NCBI GenBank assembly: GCA_017654935.2
Contig: CM065689.1
Span: 61,349,672 to 61,413,671 of the forward strand
DNA: 64,000 nt
Direction: 5' to 3'
DNA from: Phymorhynchus buccinoides
Lineage: Eukaryota > Mollusca > Gastropoda > Neogastropoda > Raphitomidae
The translations under genes and the position numbers were made by a program. The notes beneath the pieces were generated by a model that worked only from the letters and a program-made list of their open reading frames with translations, was not told the DNA's origin and did no database searches. This document shows positions 49,016 to 60,439 of this stretch, in pieces. The first letter of the stretch is position 1. Every line of letters begins with the position of its first letter.

Positions 49016-52000
49016 AGGGTGTGGCCATGCAGACCTGTGTAGTGGTGGCTATATCATATGTGTCCAGGGAGTGGCCATGCAGACCTGTGTAGTGGTGGCT
49101 GCATGTGTCCAGGGTGTGGCCATGCAGACCTGTGTAGTGGTGGCTATATCATATGTGTCCAGGGTGTGGCCATGCAGACCTGTGTAGTGGTGGCTATATG
49201 TGTCCAGGGTGTGGCCATGCAGACCTGTGTAGTGGTGGCTATATCATATGTGTCCAGGGTGTGGCCATGCAGACCTGTGTAGTGGTGGCTATATCATATG
49301 TGTCCAGGGTGTGGCCATGCAGACCTGTGTAGTGGTGGCTATATGTGTCCAGGGTGTGGCCATGCAGACCTGTGTAGTGGTGGCTACATGTGTCCAAGGT
49401 GTGGCCATGCAGACCTGTGTAGTGGTGGCTACATGTGTCCAAGGTGTGGCCATGCAGACCTGTGTAGTGGTGGCTATCATGTGTCCAAGGTGTGGCCATG
49501 CAGACCTGTGTAGTGGTGGCTACATGTGTCCAAGGTGTGGCCATGCAGACCTGTGTAGTGGTGGCTATGTGTCCAAGGTGTGGCCATGCAGACCTGTGTA
49601 GTGGTGGCATGTGTCCAAGGTGTGGCCATGCAGACCTGTGTAGTGGTGGCTATATGTGTCCAAGGTGTGGCCATGCAGACCTGTGTAGTGGTGGCTATAT
49701 GTGTCCAAGGTGTGGCCATGCAGACCTGTGTAGTGGTGGCTATATCATATGTGTCCAAGGTGTGGCCATGCAGACCTGTGTAGTGGTGGCTATATGTGTC
49801 CAAGGTGTGGCCATGCAGACCTGTGTAGTGGTGGCTATATGTGTCCATGGTGTGGCCATGCAGACCTGTGTAGTGGTGGCTATATGTGTCCAAGGTGTGG
49901 CCATGCAGACCTGTGTAGTGGTGGCTATATCATATGTGTCCAAGGTGTGGCCATGCAGACCTGTGTAGTGGTGGCTATATCATATGTGTCCAGGGTGTGG
50001 CCATGCAGACCTGTGTAGTGGTGGCTATATGTGTCCAAGGTGTGGCCATGCAGACCTGTGTAGTGGTGGCTATATCATATGTGTCCAAGGTGTGGCCATG
50101 CAGACCTGTGTAGTGGTGGCTATATGTGTCCAAGGTGTGGCCATGCAGACCTGTGTAGTGGTGGCTATATCATATGTGTCCAAGGTGTGGCCATGCAGAC
50201 CTGTGTAGTGGTGGCTATATCATATGTGTCCAGGGTGTGGCCATGCAGACCTGTGTAGTGGTGGCTATATCATATGTGTCCAGGGTGTGGCCATGCAGAC
50301 CTGTGTAGTGGTGGCTATATCTATATGTGTCCAGGGTGTGGCCATGCAGACCTGTGTAGTGGTGGCTATATCATATGTGTCCAGGGTGTGGCCATGCAGA
50401 CCTGTGTAGTGGTGGCTATATGTGTCCAGGGTGTGGCCATGCAGACCTGTGTAGTGGTGGCTATATGTGTCCAGGGTGTGGCCATGCAGACCTGTGTAGT
50501 GGTGGCTATATGTGTCCAGGGTGTGGCCATGCAGACCTGTGTAGTGTGGTATGTGTCCATGGTGTGGCCATGCAGACCTGTGTAGTGGTGGCTATATGTG
50601 TCCAGGGTGTGGCCATGCAGACCTGTGTAGTGGTGGCTATATGTGTCCAGGGTGTGGCCATGCAGACCTGTGTAGTGGTGGCTATATGTGTCCAAGGTGT
50701 GGCCATGCAGACCTGTGTAGTGGTGGCTATATGTGTCCATGGTGTGGCCATGCAGACCTGTGTAGTGGTGGCTATATGTGTCCATGGTGTGGCCATGCAG
50801 ACCTGTGTAGTGGTGGCTATATCATATGTGTCCAAGGTGTGGCCATGCAGACCTGTGTAGTGGTGGCTACATGTGTCCAGGGTGTGGCCATGCAGACCTG
50901 TGTAGTGGTGGCTATATCATATGTGTCCAGGGTGTGGCCATGCAGACCTGTGTAGTGGTGGCTATATGTGTCCATGGTGTGGCCATGCAGACCTGTGTAG
51001 TGGTGGCTATATGTGTCCAGGGTGTGGCCATGCAGACCTGTGTAGTGGTGGCTATATCATATGTGTAGGTGTGGCCATGCAGACCTGTGTAGTGGTGGCT
51101 ACATGTGTCCAAGGTGTGGCCATGCAGACCTGTGTAGTGGTGGCTACATGTGTCCAAGGTGTGGCCATGCAGACCTGTGTAGTGGTGGCTATATGTGTCC
51201 AAGGTGTGGCCATGCAGACCTGTGTAGTGGTGGCTACATGTGTCCAAGGTGTGGCCATGCAGACCTGTGTAGTGGTGGCTATATGTGTCCATGGTGTGGC
51301 CATGCAGACCTGTGTAGTGGTGGCTATATGTGTCCAAGGTGTGGCCATGCAGACCTGTGTAGTGGTGGCTATATGTGTCCATGGTGTGGCCATGCAGACC
51401 TGTGTAGTGGTGGCTATATGTGTCCAAGGTGTGGCCATGCAGACCTGTGTAGTGGTGGCTATATGTGTCCAAGGTGTGGCCATGCAGACCTGTGTAGTGG
51501 TGGCTATATGTGTCCAGGGTGTGGCCATGCAGACCTGTGTAGTGGTGGCTATATATATGTGTCCAAGGTGTGGCCATGCAGACCTGTGTAGTGGTGGCTA
51601 TATGTGTCCATGGTGTGGCCATGCAGACCTGTGTAGTGGTGGCTATATGTGTCCAGGGTGTGGCCATGCAGACCTGTGTAGTGGTGGCTATATGTGTCCA
51701 AGGTGTGGCCATGCAGACCTGTGTAGTGGTGGCTATATGTGTCCAGGGTGTGGCCATGCAGACCTGTGTAGTGGTGGCTATATGTGTCCAGGGTGTGGCC
51801 ATGCAGACCTGTGTAGTGGTGGCTATCATATGTGTCCAGGGTGTGGCCATGCAGACCTGTGTAGTGGTGGCTATATGTGTCCAGGGTGTGGCCATGCAGA
51901 CCTGTGTAGTGGTGGCTATATGTGTCCAGGGTGTGGCCATGCAGACCTGTGTAGTGGTGGCTATATGTGTCCAGGGTGTGGCCATGCAGACCTGTGTAGT

Positions 52001-54472
52001 GGTGGCTATATGTGTCCAGGGTGTGGCCATGCAGACCTGTGTAGTGGTGGCTATATGTGTCCAGGGTGTGGCCATGCAGACCTGTGTAGTGGTGGCTATA
52101 TGTGTCCAGGGTGTGGCCATGCAGACCTGTGTAGTGGCTATATGTGTCCAGGGTGTGGCCATGCAGACCTGTGTAGTGGTGGCTACATGTGTCCAGGGTG
52201 TGGCCATGCAGACCTGTGTAGTGGTGGCTATATGTGTCCAAGGTGTGGCCATGCAGACCTGTGTAGTGGTATGTGTCCAAGGTGTGGCCATGCAGACCTG
52301 TGTAGTGGTGGCTATATGTGTCCAAGGTGTGGCCATGCAGACCTGTGTAGTGGTGGCTATATGTGTCCAGGGTGTGGCCATGCAGACCTGTGTAGTGGTG
52401 GCTATATGTGTCCAGGGTGTGGCCATGCAGACCTGTGTAGTGGTGGCTCATATGTGTCCAGGGTGTGGCCATGCAGACCTGTGTAGTGGTGGCTATATGT
52501 GTCCAAGGTGTGGCCATGCAGACCTGTGTAGTGGTGGCTATATGTGTCCAGGGTGTGGCCATGCAGACCTGTGTAGTGGTGGCTATATGTGTCCAGGGTG
52601 TGGCCATGCAGACCTGTGTAGTGGTGGCTCATATGTGTCCAGGGTGTGGCCATGCAGACCTGTGTAGTGGTGGCTATATGTGTCCATGGTGTGGCCATGC
52701 AGACCTGTGTAGTGGTGGCTATATCATATGTGTCCAGGGTGTGGCCATGCAGACCTGTGTAGTGGTGGCTATATGTGTCCAAGGTGTGGCCATGCAGACC
52801 TGTGTAGTGGTGGCTATATGTGTCCAAGGTGTGGCCATGCAGACCTGTGTAGTGGTGGCTATATGTGTCCAGGGTGTGGCCATGCAGACCTGTGTAGTGG
52901 TGGCATATGTGTCCAGGGTGTGGCCATGCAGACCTGTGTAGTGGTGGCTATATGTGTCCAGGGTGTGGCCATGCAGACCTGTGTAGTGGTGGCTATATGT
53001 GTCCATGGTGTGGCCATGCAGACCTGTGTAGTGGTGGCTATATGTGTCCATGGTGTGGCCATGCAGACCTGTGTAGTGGTGGCTATATGTGTCCAAGGTG
53101 TGGCCATGCAGACCTGTGTAGTGGTGGCTATATGTGTCCATGGTGTGGCCATGCAGACCTGTGTAGTGGTGGCTATATGTGTCCAGGGTGTGGCCATGCA
53201 GACCTGTGTAGTGGTGGCTATATGTGTCCAGGGTGTGGCCATGCAGACCTGTGTAGTGGTGGCTACATGTGTCCAAGGTGTGGCCATGCAGACCTGTGTA
53301 GTGGTGGCTATATGTGTCCAAGGTGTGGCCATGCAGACCTGTGTAGTGGTGGCTATATGTGTCCAAGGTGTGGCCATGCAGACCTGTGTAGTGGTGGCTA
53401 TATGTGTCCAAGGTGTGGCCATGCAGACCTGTGTAGTGGTGGCTATATGTGTCCAAGGTGTGGCCATGCAGACCTGTGTAGTGGTGGCTATATGTGTCCA
53501 AGGTGTGGCCATGCAGACCTGTGTAGCTATATGTGTCCAGGGTGTGGCCATGCAGACCTGTGTAGTGTGTATGTGTCCAAGGTGTGGCCATGCAGACCTG
53601 TGTAGTGGTGGCTATATGTGTCCAGGGTGTGGCCATGCAGACCTGTGTAGTGGTGGCTATATGTGTCCAGGGTGTGGCCATGCAGACCTGTGTAGTGGTG
53701 GCTATATGTGTCCAGGGTGTGGCCATGCAGACCTGTGTAGTGGTGGCTATATCATATGTGTCCAGGGTGTGGCCATGCAGACCTGTGTAGTGGTGGCTAT
53801 ATGTGTCCAAGGTGTGGCCATGCAGACCTGTGTAGTGGATGTGTCCAGGGTGTGGCCATGCAGACCTGTGTAGTGGTGGCTATATGTGTCCAGGGTGTGG
53901 CCATGCAGACCTGTGTAGTGGTGGCTATATGTGTCCAGGGTGTGGCCATGCAGACCTGTGTAGTGGTGGCTATATGTGTCCAAGGTGTGGCCATGCAGAC
54001 CTGTGTAGTGGTGGCTATATGTGTCCAAGGTGTGGCCATGCAGACCTGTGTAGTGGTGGCTATATGTGTCCAGGGTGTGGCCATGCAGACCTGTGTAGTG
54101 GTGGCTATATGTGTCCAAGGTGTGGCCATGCAGACCTGTGTAGTGGTGGCTATATGTGTCCAAGGTGTGGCCATGCAGACCTGTGTAGTGGTGGCTATAT
54201 CATATGTGTCCAGGGTGTGGCCATGCAGACCTGTGTAGTGGTGGCTATATGTGTCCAAGGTGTGGCCATGCAGACCTGTGTAGTGGTGGCTATATGTGTC
54301 CAGGGTGTGGCCATGCAGACCTGTGTAGTGGTGGCTATATGTGTCCAAGGTGTGGCCATGCAGACCTGTGTAGTGGTGGCTATATGTGTCCAAGGTGTGG
54401 CCATGCAGACCTGTGTAGTGGTGGCTATATGTGTCCAAGGTGTGGCCATGCAGACCTGTGTAGTGGTGGCTA
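49016..54472. repeat. 45/50-bp satellite, about 120 copies
   Basis: Units contain GTGTGGCCATGCAGACCTGT and GTAGTGGTGGCTATATGTGT. Unit length is 45 or 50 bp (extra ATATC before ATATG), with rare 42-49-bp units. The main variable base is in CCAGGG/CCAAGG/CCATGG. Unit length divisible by three keeps several frames open on both strands (up to about 520 codons). The periodic CPGCGHADLCSGGY-type peptide looks like a zinc-binding motif but is incidental. Confidence 0.96.
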
Positions 54473-54588
54473 TTGGTCCAGTGGTGTTCTGCTCCTGGAC
54501 ACACGCAGGTCTGCGCTTTGGGGGATGGAACTCAATGTCCCAACTCCTTTCCCTCCTGCAAGGTAATGGAAATCCTGTTGCAGCTGGT
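54473..54588. other. Unique flank of the 45-bp satellite
   Basis: Contains CTGGACACACGCAGGTCTGC, an imperfect inverted relative of the satellite unit, and CCTGCAAGGTAATG near 54554, a donor-like site on the plus strand. No gene assigned. Confidence 0.35.
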
Positions 54589-54889
54589 TTAACCCCTTCA
54601 TTGCCAAGCCCGTTTCTGGTTCTGAGGCAACTATTTGACCAGCCATTTTAGGTTGCAAAGTCTATCGCAAATACGGCTGAAAAAAGTGCATTATATTATA
54701 TACTTTTCTGAAAGGGAATTATCATTTGAGAACACTCTCACATGCATTCAAACATACTGCGAAAAGCATATGGATAGAAAAAGGGAAACTTACAATAACC
54801 CTATCATGATGGACATTTCTGTGACGGGGCAGTTTATAGGTCACCGGAAGTTGACGGAAATATCTGTGACGGAGCAGTGAAGAGGTTAA
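54589..54889. mobile_element. piggyBac-like MITE flanked by TTAA
   Basis: TTAA at 54589-54592 and 54886-54889 bracket about 293 bp. The inner ends are inverted partners (ACCCCTTCATTGCC left; ACCTCTTCACTGCTCC on the minus strand at right). TTAA duplications and C-rich ends are typical of piggyBac-type elements. No transposase. Confidence 0.65.
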
Positions 54890-54928
54890 ATGATCATGCC
54901 GGCATGGTGTTCTTGGATTACCGCGTTC

Positions 54929-55168
54929 TCAATTTACGTGCGCATGCGCAAAATTGAGACAGTAATCTCATAACGTACCATAATGTTCAAGTCTTCAACT
55001 ATTATTTTTGGTGTATTTGATGGTTTCAGGTTAGGGTTAGGGTTAGGAATAGGGTTTGGGATAGGGTTAGGGATAGGTCTAGGGTCAGTTCAGTGCTGAA
55101 TACACAAAAAATAAAAGTTGATGGTATGCTATGCTTAATCTCACCCATGTGCGCATAATTTGAGAACA
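54929..55168. repeat. Foldback MITE-like palindrome with a telomere-like loop
   Basis: Left arm blocks GTTCTCAATTTACGTGCGCA and TTTTTGGTGTATTTGATGG are matched inverted at right by TGCGCATAATTTGAGAAC and TGCTGAATACACAAAAAATA. The loop (about 55027-55085) is TTAGGG-type repeat, including three exact GGTTAG units and degenerate ones such as GGATAGGG. Confidence 0.7.
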
Positions 55169-55309
55169 AAATCAAGCCTAGAATATTTGGGGGTTTTATT
55201 ATTACACCGAGACATAAGTTATATTTGCTCATACCATATGTATAATCTCCCAAAAAGTTCAGGAGCTGAGTGATCAATACATCCATCATAACTCGCGAAG
55301 TCTATGTAT

Positions 55310-55325
55310 GCGTGTGTGTGTGTGT

Positions 55326-55398
<73 letters not shown>
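55310..55398. repeat. (TG)n microsatellite
   Basis: Nearly pure TG dinucleotide run of about 88 bases. Confidence 0.98.
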
Positions 55399-55650
<252 letters not shown>

Positions 55651-55911
55651 TAGGGGCAGATCTTAGGGGGGTTTCACAGGTTTCCGGAAACCCCCCTTTG
55701 CCCCAAGCATGTACTTTATACAATGTTAAAAAGCAAGAAAATTGCTGATTTTCTGCTTTTAACAATCACTCAATTGCACAAATTTCCAGGAGCTTCACCC
55801 CCTGGGCCCTACAAGGCCACTACACCTTAACCCAGGAACTATGCAGCTCCCTGGATTCCCCCAGGAACAACACCCCCCCCCCCCCCCTATGAATCATTTG
55901 GTCCGCCCCTG
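55651..55911. mobile_element. hAT-like MITE inserted in a TG repeat
   Basis: The ends are TAGGGGCAGATC (left) and, on the minus strand, CAGGGGCGGACC (right), 9 of 12 positions agreeing and of the CAGGGGCGG type common in hAT elements. TG repeat lies on both sides, consistent with insertion into it; an 8-bp duplication cannot be resolved within the microsatellite. The interior has an AAACCCCCC/GGGGGGTTT palindrome near 55665-55698 and a poly-C run near 55871. Confidence 0.55.
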
Positions 55912-55937
55912 ATGTGTGTGTGTGTGTGTGTGTGCTT

Positions 55938-55978
55938 AAGGTAGATGACGAACACGGCAAGTGTTCATCATCTACCTT
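55938..55978. other. Compact 18-bp-stem hairpin
   Basis: AAGGTAGATGACGAACAC (55938-55955), loop GGCAA, then GTGTTCATCATCTACCTT (55961-55978): 17 of 18 stem positions pair. Function unknown. Confidence 0.8.
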
Positions 55979-56099
55979 TTCCTTCATACATTATTGTGTT
56001 TCCTTTCATACCACAGGAGAAAAGGAAAACAAATAGAACTATCACTTTTTAGTATCAGTGTCTTTAAATCCACAATATTCAGGACTGATAATAGAGAAC

Positions 56100-56460
56100 A
56101 TGCTTCTTCTTTCTTCTTCTTCTTCCAATTGGGGATGTTTATCCTGCCCTGCGCCCAAAGTCTTCATTTAGACTGCTAGTGGCGCACAGGATGCATGCTT
56201 TGTGAGTTCGTGTCATCCATTCCACCGGCACACACAGCCTACTCGTACCGAACAGTGAAATGGGCTTTAAAGTGCGCGCAAGATCATGTGCGTGCGTTTG
56301 CACACGGGACTTCGGTTTTAGGTCTCATCCGAAGGACCAGGAAATAGGAGTACAGTATATTTCCCAAGGATACAACACCATGACCAGCTGGGTTCGAACC
56401 AGTGCACTTGCAAGTTTACCCGTTGGATTACGAGCTGCGACTCTAACCAACCGCATGCTC
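56100..56460 (-). mobile_element. tRNA-derived SINE, minus strand, nearly full length
   Basis: Read on the minus strand it starts near 56460 with GAGCATGCGGTTGGTTAGAG (tRNA-like A-box region). A consensus B box GGTTCGAACC follows at 56391-56400, then the core CCTTCGGATGAGACC and AAACCGAAGTCCCGTGTGC near 56300, and a tail ending CATCCCCAATTGG with (GAA)n at 56101-56136. The core matches the copy at 6.8 kb. It abuts the LINE fragment to its right. Confidence 0.7.
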
Positions 56461-56960
56461 AGAGTTCCTTCTTTCCCCGGACAATCAGGGAGTGGAACGA
56501 CCTGCCTACATCAGCAGTGGAGGCCAGAACTCTAGAGAGTTTTGCAGCCAGAGTCTGGAAGCACCTGAATGGACACCCGCCTGCTGCACCCGTCATGCCT
56601 GATGGCCCCACTTAGGGGTCAATGGGATAGCAACCCAAACTTTCTTTTCCTTCCCCCTCCCCCCTTTCTCTTCTGCTTTTGCTTGTTGCTGGAAGTGGGG
56701 CCTGTTCCCGGCTGAACTGGGGGGTTTAATGGTCTTAACCCAGTGCAAGCACTTAATCCTTTATTTTTTTATCTGTCCCTCTTCTGTCTAACTCTAACTT
56801 AGAGTCTAAGGCCTAACTTTTCAGTTTCTTCTCAGGCTTTGAGCTTCTCAGGCTTTGAGCCTTTTCTTTCGGCATAAGTGGTAGAACCTCCCGGTTCCGT
56901 GGCAAAATAATCAGAGTTGATTGTGGCCACGCACAGCGAAGAAGAAGAAGAAGAAGACGC
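56459..56960 (+). pseudogene. LINE 3' fragment (C-terminus and 3' UTR)
   Basis: Plus-strand frame QSSFFPRTIREWNDLPTSAV followed by EARTLESFAARVW and a stop near 56612 is the C-terminal signature of the same class of non-LTR element as the larger copy at 57.2-59.7 kb. The 3' UTR ends in (GAA)n at 56938-56956. All reverse transcriptase sequence is missing. The upstream limit coincides with the SINE. Confidence 0.75.
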
Positions 56961-57164
56961 TTACACACACACATAGTCACAGTGACATACTGCTTTGGGA
57001 GTATGTGTGTGCGTAAGCATGCGTGTGCATGGGAGAAGGGGCATAGGCCCATGATAGGGTGACTGTTCAAATGTTATTATGCACAGCTAATTATAAAAAT
57101 ATAACGATGATGATTATGGCCCATAATTATAATAAAATTATAGGCAAAATCATTCAATATAATA

Positions 57165-59745
57165 ACTACGAGACCAGGAAACTGATCAGGAGAAGAGACA
57201 GGCTGTACAAGCGGTGGAAGAAGAGTGGACGTGAAGAGCTACAGGCGAAAATGAAGGTCCTCAAGCGCCACATCCAACGCCGACTCCGTAGGGCATATTG
57301 GACCTACACAGAGCAGCTGATGGAGGAGGAAGAGGGCAGCTCCGCTACCAAGAAGAAGTTCTGGTCGTACGTGAAGGCGAAGAGAACCGAGGCAGCAGGC
57401 GTTTCCTCACTCAAAGTTGATGGAAGGCTAGTGACCGACGCCAAGGAACGGGCAGAAGTACTGAATAGGCAATTTCAATCGGCCTTCAGCCCTAGAACAC
57501 CCTTCACAGCTGAAGAATTCACCGCCAGAACCAACCTCAGCTCAAACCATGAAGGCCCATCCTGCAGCTCCATCAATATCACAGAGGAGGGTGTAAGGAA
57601 TCTGCTGAGGCAACTGGACCCAGCAAAAGCTCCAGGCCCTGATGGCATCAGTCCCAGGATACTCCGAGAGCTAGCAGACGAGATTGCCCCAGCCCTTACA
57701 TTGCTCTACAGATCATCCATCTCTTCAGGTGTAGTACCACAAGACTGGAGGACTGCCCATGTTACCCCTGTATTCAAAAAAGGGGAGAGGTACAGGCCAG
57801 AAAATTATCGCCCGATATCCCTCACCAGCATCCCATGTAAGCTCATGGAACACATTCTTGTGAGCACTATCATGGGTTTCACAGAAGAACACGACATCAT
57901 CTGCCAGGAGCAACACGGCTTCCGAAAAGGCCGGTCCTGTGAGAGCCAGCTTCTTGGGCTTGTGAATGAACTCACCGACAACTTGGAGAAGGGGAAACAA
58001 ACTGACGCACTCGTCATGGACTTCTCCAAGGCCTTCGATAAGGTGTCCCATGGTGTCCCAGATGGATTCAGAACTTCCTGGCAGACCGCAGACAGGCTGC
58101 TGTTGTTGTTGAATGAGCTAGGTCCGAATTTGTACCAGTTGAGTCAGGGGTCCCCCAAGGATCCGTCCTTGGACCCTCATTGTTTCTCCTGTACATCAAC
58201 GACCTACCGCAAGACCTCATAGCAACAACATGTCTGCATGCTGATGACACCATGCGCCACAAAACAGTCACCACTCCCACTGACCAACAGGATCTCCAGC
58301 ATGACCTTGACAAGCTTGCAGACTGGGAGTCAAAATGGTTCATTAATTTCCACCCTGACAAATGCCAGTCCATCCATTTCACAAGGAAAAAAACCACCAT
58401 CATGAGCCAATACCAACTTCATGGCCACACCTTGTTCAATGCTGACGAGAAAAAGTATCTGGGAGTCACCATGTCAAAAGATCTGCGCTGGGACTCCCAC
58501 ATCACTAACATCATCAACAAATCCAACAAGACGCTCGGCTTCATAAGACGAACACTGAAAGTCTGGAGCATCAAAACTAAGGAAAGAGCATTCTTCGCCC
58601 TCGTACGACCATCACTCGAATACGCTTGCAGTATATGGGACCCCTACACCAGCAAAAATGTGAACAAAATCGAAGCTGTTCAACGGAGGGCGGCACGCTG
58701 GGTGGTCAACCACCATCGAAACACATCCAGCGTGGAGACTATGTATCAGCAGCTAAACTGGTCCCCACTCTCCCAGCGTGGAGACTATGTATCAGCAGCT
58801 AAACTGGTCCCCACTCTCCCAGCGTAGAAGGAAGGCCCGCCTCACCATCCAGCGTGGAGACTATGTAGCAGCAGCTAAACTGGTCCCCACTCTCCCAGCG
58901 TGGAGACTATGTATCAGCAGCTAAACTGGTCCCCACTCTCCCAGCGTAGAAGGAAGGCCCGCCTCACCATCCAGCGTGGAGACTATGTATCAGCAGTTAA
59001 ACTGGTCCCCACTCTCCCAGCGTAGAAGGAAGGCCCGCCTCACCATCCAGCGTGGAGACTATGTATCAGCAGCTAAACTGGTCCCCACTCTCCCAGCGTA
59101 GAAGGAAGGCCCGCCTCACCATCCAGCGTGGAGACTATGTATCAGCAGTTAAACTGGTCCCCACTCTCCCAGTGTAGAAGGAAGGCCCGCCTCACCATCC
59201 AGCGTGGAGACTATGTACCAGCAGCTAAACTGGTCCCCACTCTCCCAGCGTAGAAGGAAGGCCCGCCTCACCAACTGGAGAGTTGGTGATCAACTCCACC
59301 AGGAAGCCAACCCCCAACCCCCCAACAAGATCAACCCGCTCCCTGCATGCTAAGTCTTACCAGCTGCCGGCATGCAGGACTCTGTACCGCCAGCAGTCTT
59401 TCTTCCCTCGCACCATTGCTGAGTGGAACGCACTTCCACCAGTGGCAGTTTCATCAGCCACGGTGGAAGCCTTCAAGAACCAAATCTAAATTCCCCCTCC
59501 CCCCCCCCCACCTCCTCCCCTTCAAACCCTAGTCCCCCCCCCCCCCCCCCCACTCCAGTGCCCCCCTCCCCCCCACTCCCTTCCCTACCAATCTGAAAAT
59601 GAGACTCATCATACCCTAGAAGTGACACTGAAACCTGATGGACTGTATCTTAACATGCGCAGAACCCTTCTCATTTTATTTTTATTTTTTATATATCATC
59701 AGAATCTTCAAATCGATGAAGGCGGATGATTGATGGAAGAAGAAC
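57165..59745 (+). pseudogene. 5'-truncated LINE reverse transcriptase, broken and with an internal tandem expansion
   Basis: The frame from about 57165 encodes the region before and including the reverse transcriptase domain: LIRRRDRLYKRWKKSG, then PAKAPGPDGISPRILREL, ENYRPISLTSIPCKLMEHIL and motif A with VMDFSKAFDKVSH (58010-58050). A deletion and frameshift follow near 58050. The next frame carries a stop near 58110, then GVPQGSVLGPSLFLLYINDL and motif C as HADDT (58237-58251), then KYLGVTMSKDLRWDSHI and RPSLEYACSIWDPYTSKN. At 58726 the sequence enters a 547-bp tandem expansion that destroys the frame. The C-terminal FFPRTIAEWNALP block resumes at about 59400. The 3' end near 59735-59745 is GAA-rich. 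Jockey/CR1-type non-LTR family by overall motifs; exact clade not determined. Confidence 0.85.
58726..59272. repeat. 76/46-bp minisatellite inside the LINE coding region, eight units
   Basis: GCGTGGAGACTATGTATCAG (with small variants) starts at 58730, 58776, 58852, 58898, 58974, 59050, 59126 and 59202, giving spacings 46, 76, 46, 76, 76, 76, 76. The 46-bp form results from joining two CCAGCGT occurrences within the ancestral coding sequence. Both lengths leave remainder 1 on division by three, so every extra unit shifts the frame. Confidence 0.95.
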
Positions 59746-60340
59746 AAGAACTTATTTTTTAATTAATCAACATCACCAATTCATGGAAAGGAGGGGACTC
59801 ATTAGAAAATGTGTCCCTCCTTTCCATGACAACTATATGTTTGCATACCTTAAGTCTGCAGCGGGCTTGCTGAAGAGAGAGAGTTGCACTTTCAGCTCAA
59901 ATTACCAGTAGTCTGAAAATTTAGCAGTCGACAGTGCGGTCATCACAGGAAATAGAAAATTAAGCTTTGAAAACATACGCATGCGCACAGTATAACAATA
60001 AACTACATTACTTCCGATCATGGCGCGAACCTCAAAAATATGACTACAGGCAGTCTACTAAATCGAGTGCTTTAATATAAGAAACGTATTTTCTTTTATT
60101 TGTTGTAAGTGTTTTACAAAAGTTCGCTGTTAACTCTGGAGTTTGATAATCATTCTATTATACCGAATACTAGGCGGCTATGAGGGCAAAAGTATAGTTT
60201 ATTCCCCCCAATACACATGCACTGATACAGTAATTGTAGTTGATACACTGTTGTTGGCCTGGTAGTGGTAGTGGACATGGTAGCAGAAACCAAGTTATAT
60301 CTTTTTCTTTCTTTTCCCTATAGCAACCGCAGTCACTGCT
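59746..60340. other. AT-rich sequence without recognised genes
   Basis: Contains an ATGCGCAC/GCGCGAAC-like segment near 59980-60030 and no coding or repeat structure that I can support. Confidence 0.4.
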
Positions 60341-60439
60341 GACTATTATGTCGCTGTAAATATTTGGGAGGATCTACGTGAATGCGCAAGACAGCAAATT
60401 ATCAAGAAGAAGAAAGTGGACAGGAGAAAAAGAAGAAAT

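Noticed and set aside
420..54472. CRISPR arrays
   Set aside because: Units repeat head to tail without unique spacers, and the window is eukaryotic; there are no cas genes.
49058..54651. Possible zinc-binding repeat protein (CPGCGHADLCSGGY motif)
   Set aside because: The cysteine pattern arises from a 45-bp satellite unit. Three overlapping frames and the opposite strand are equally open, and the unit varies at synonymous and non-synonymous positions alike.
55027..55085. Chromosome end
   Set aside because: The TTAGGG-type tract is short, degenerate, in the loop of a palindrome and followed by 9 kb of unrelated sequence.
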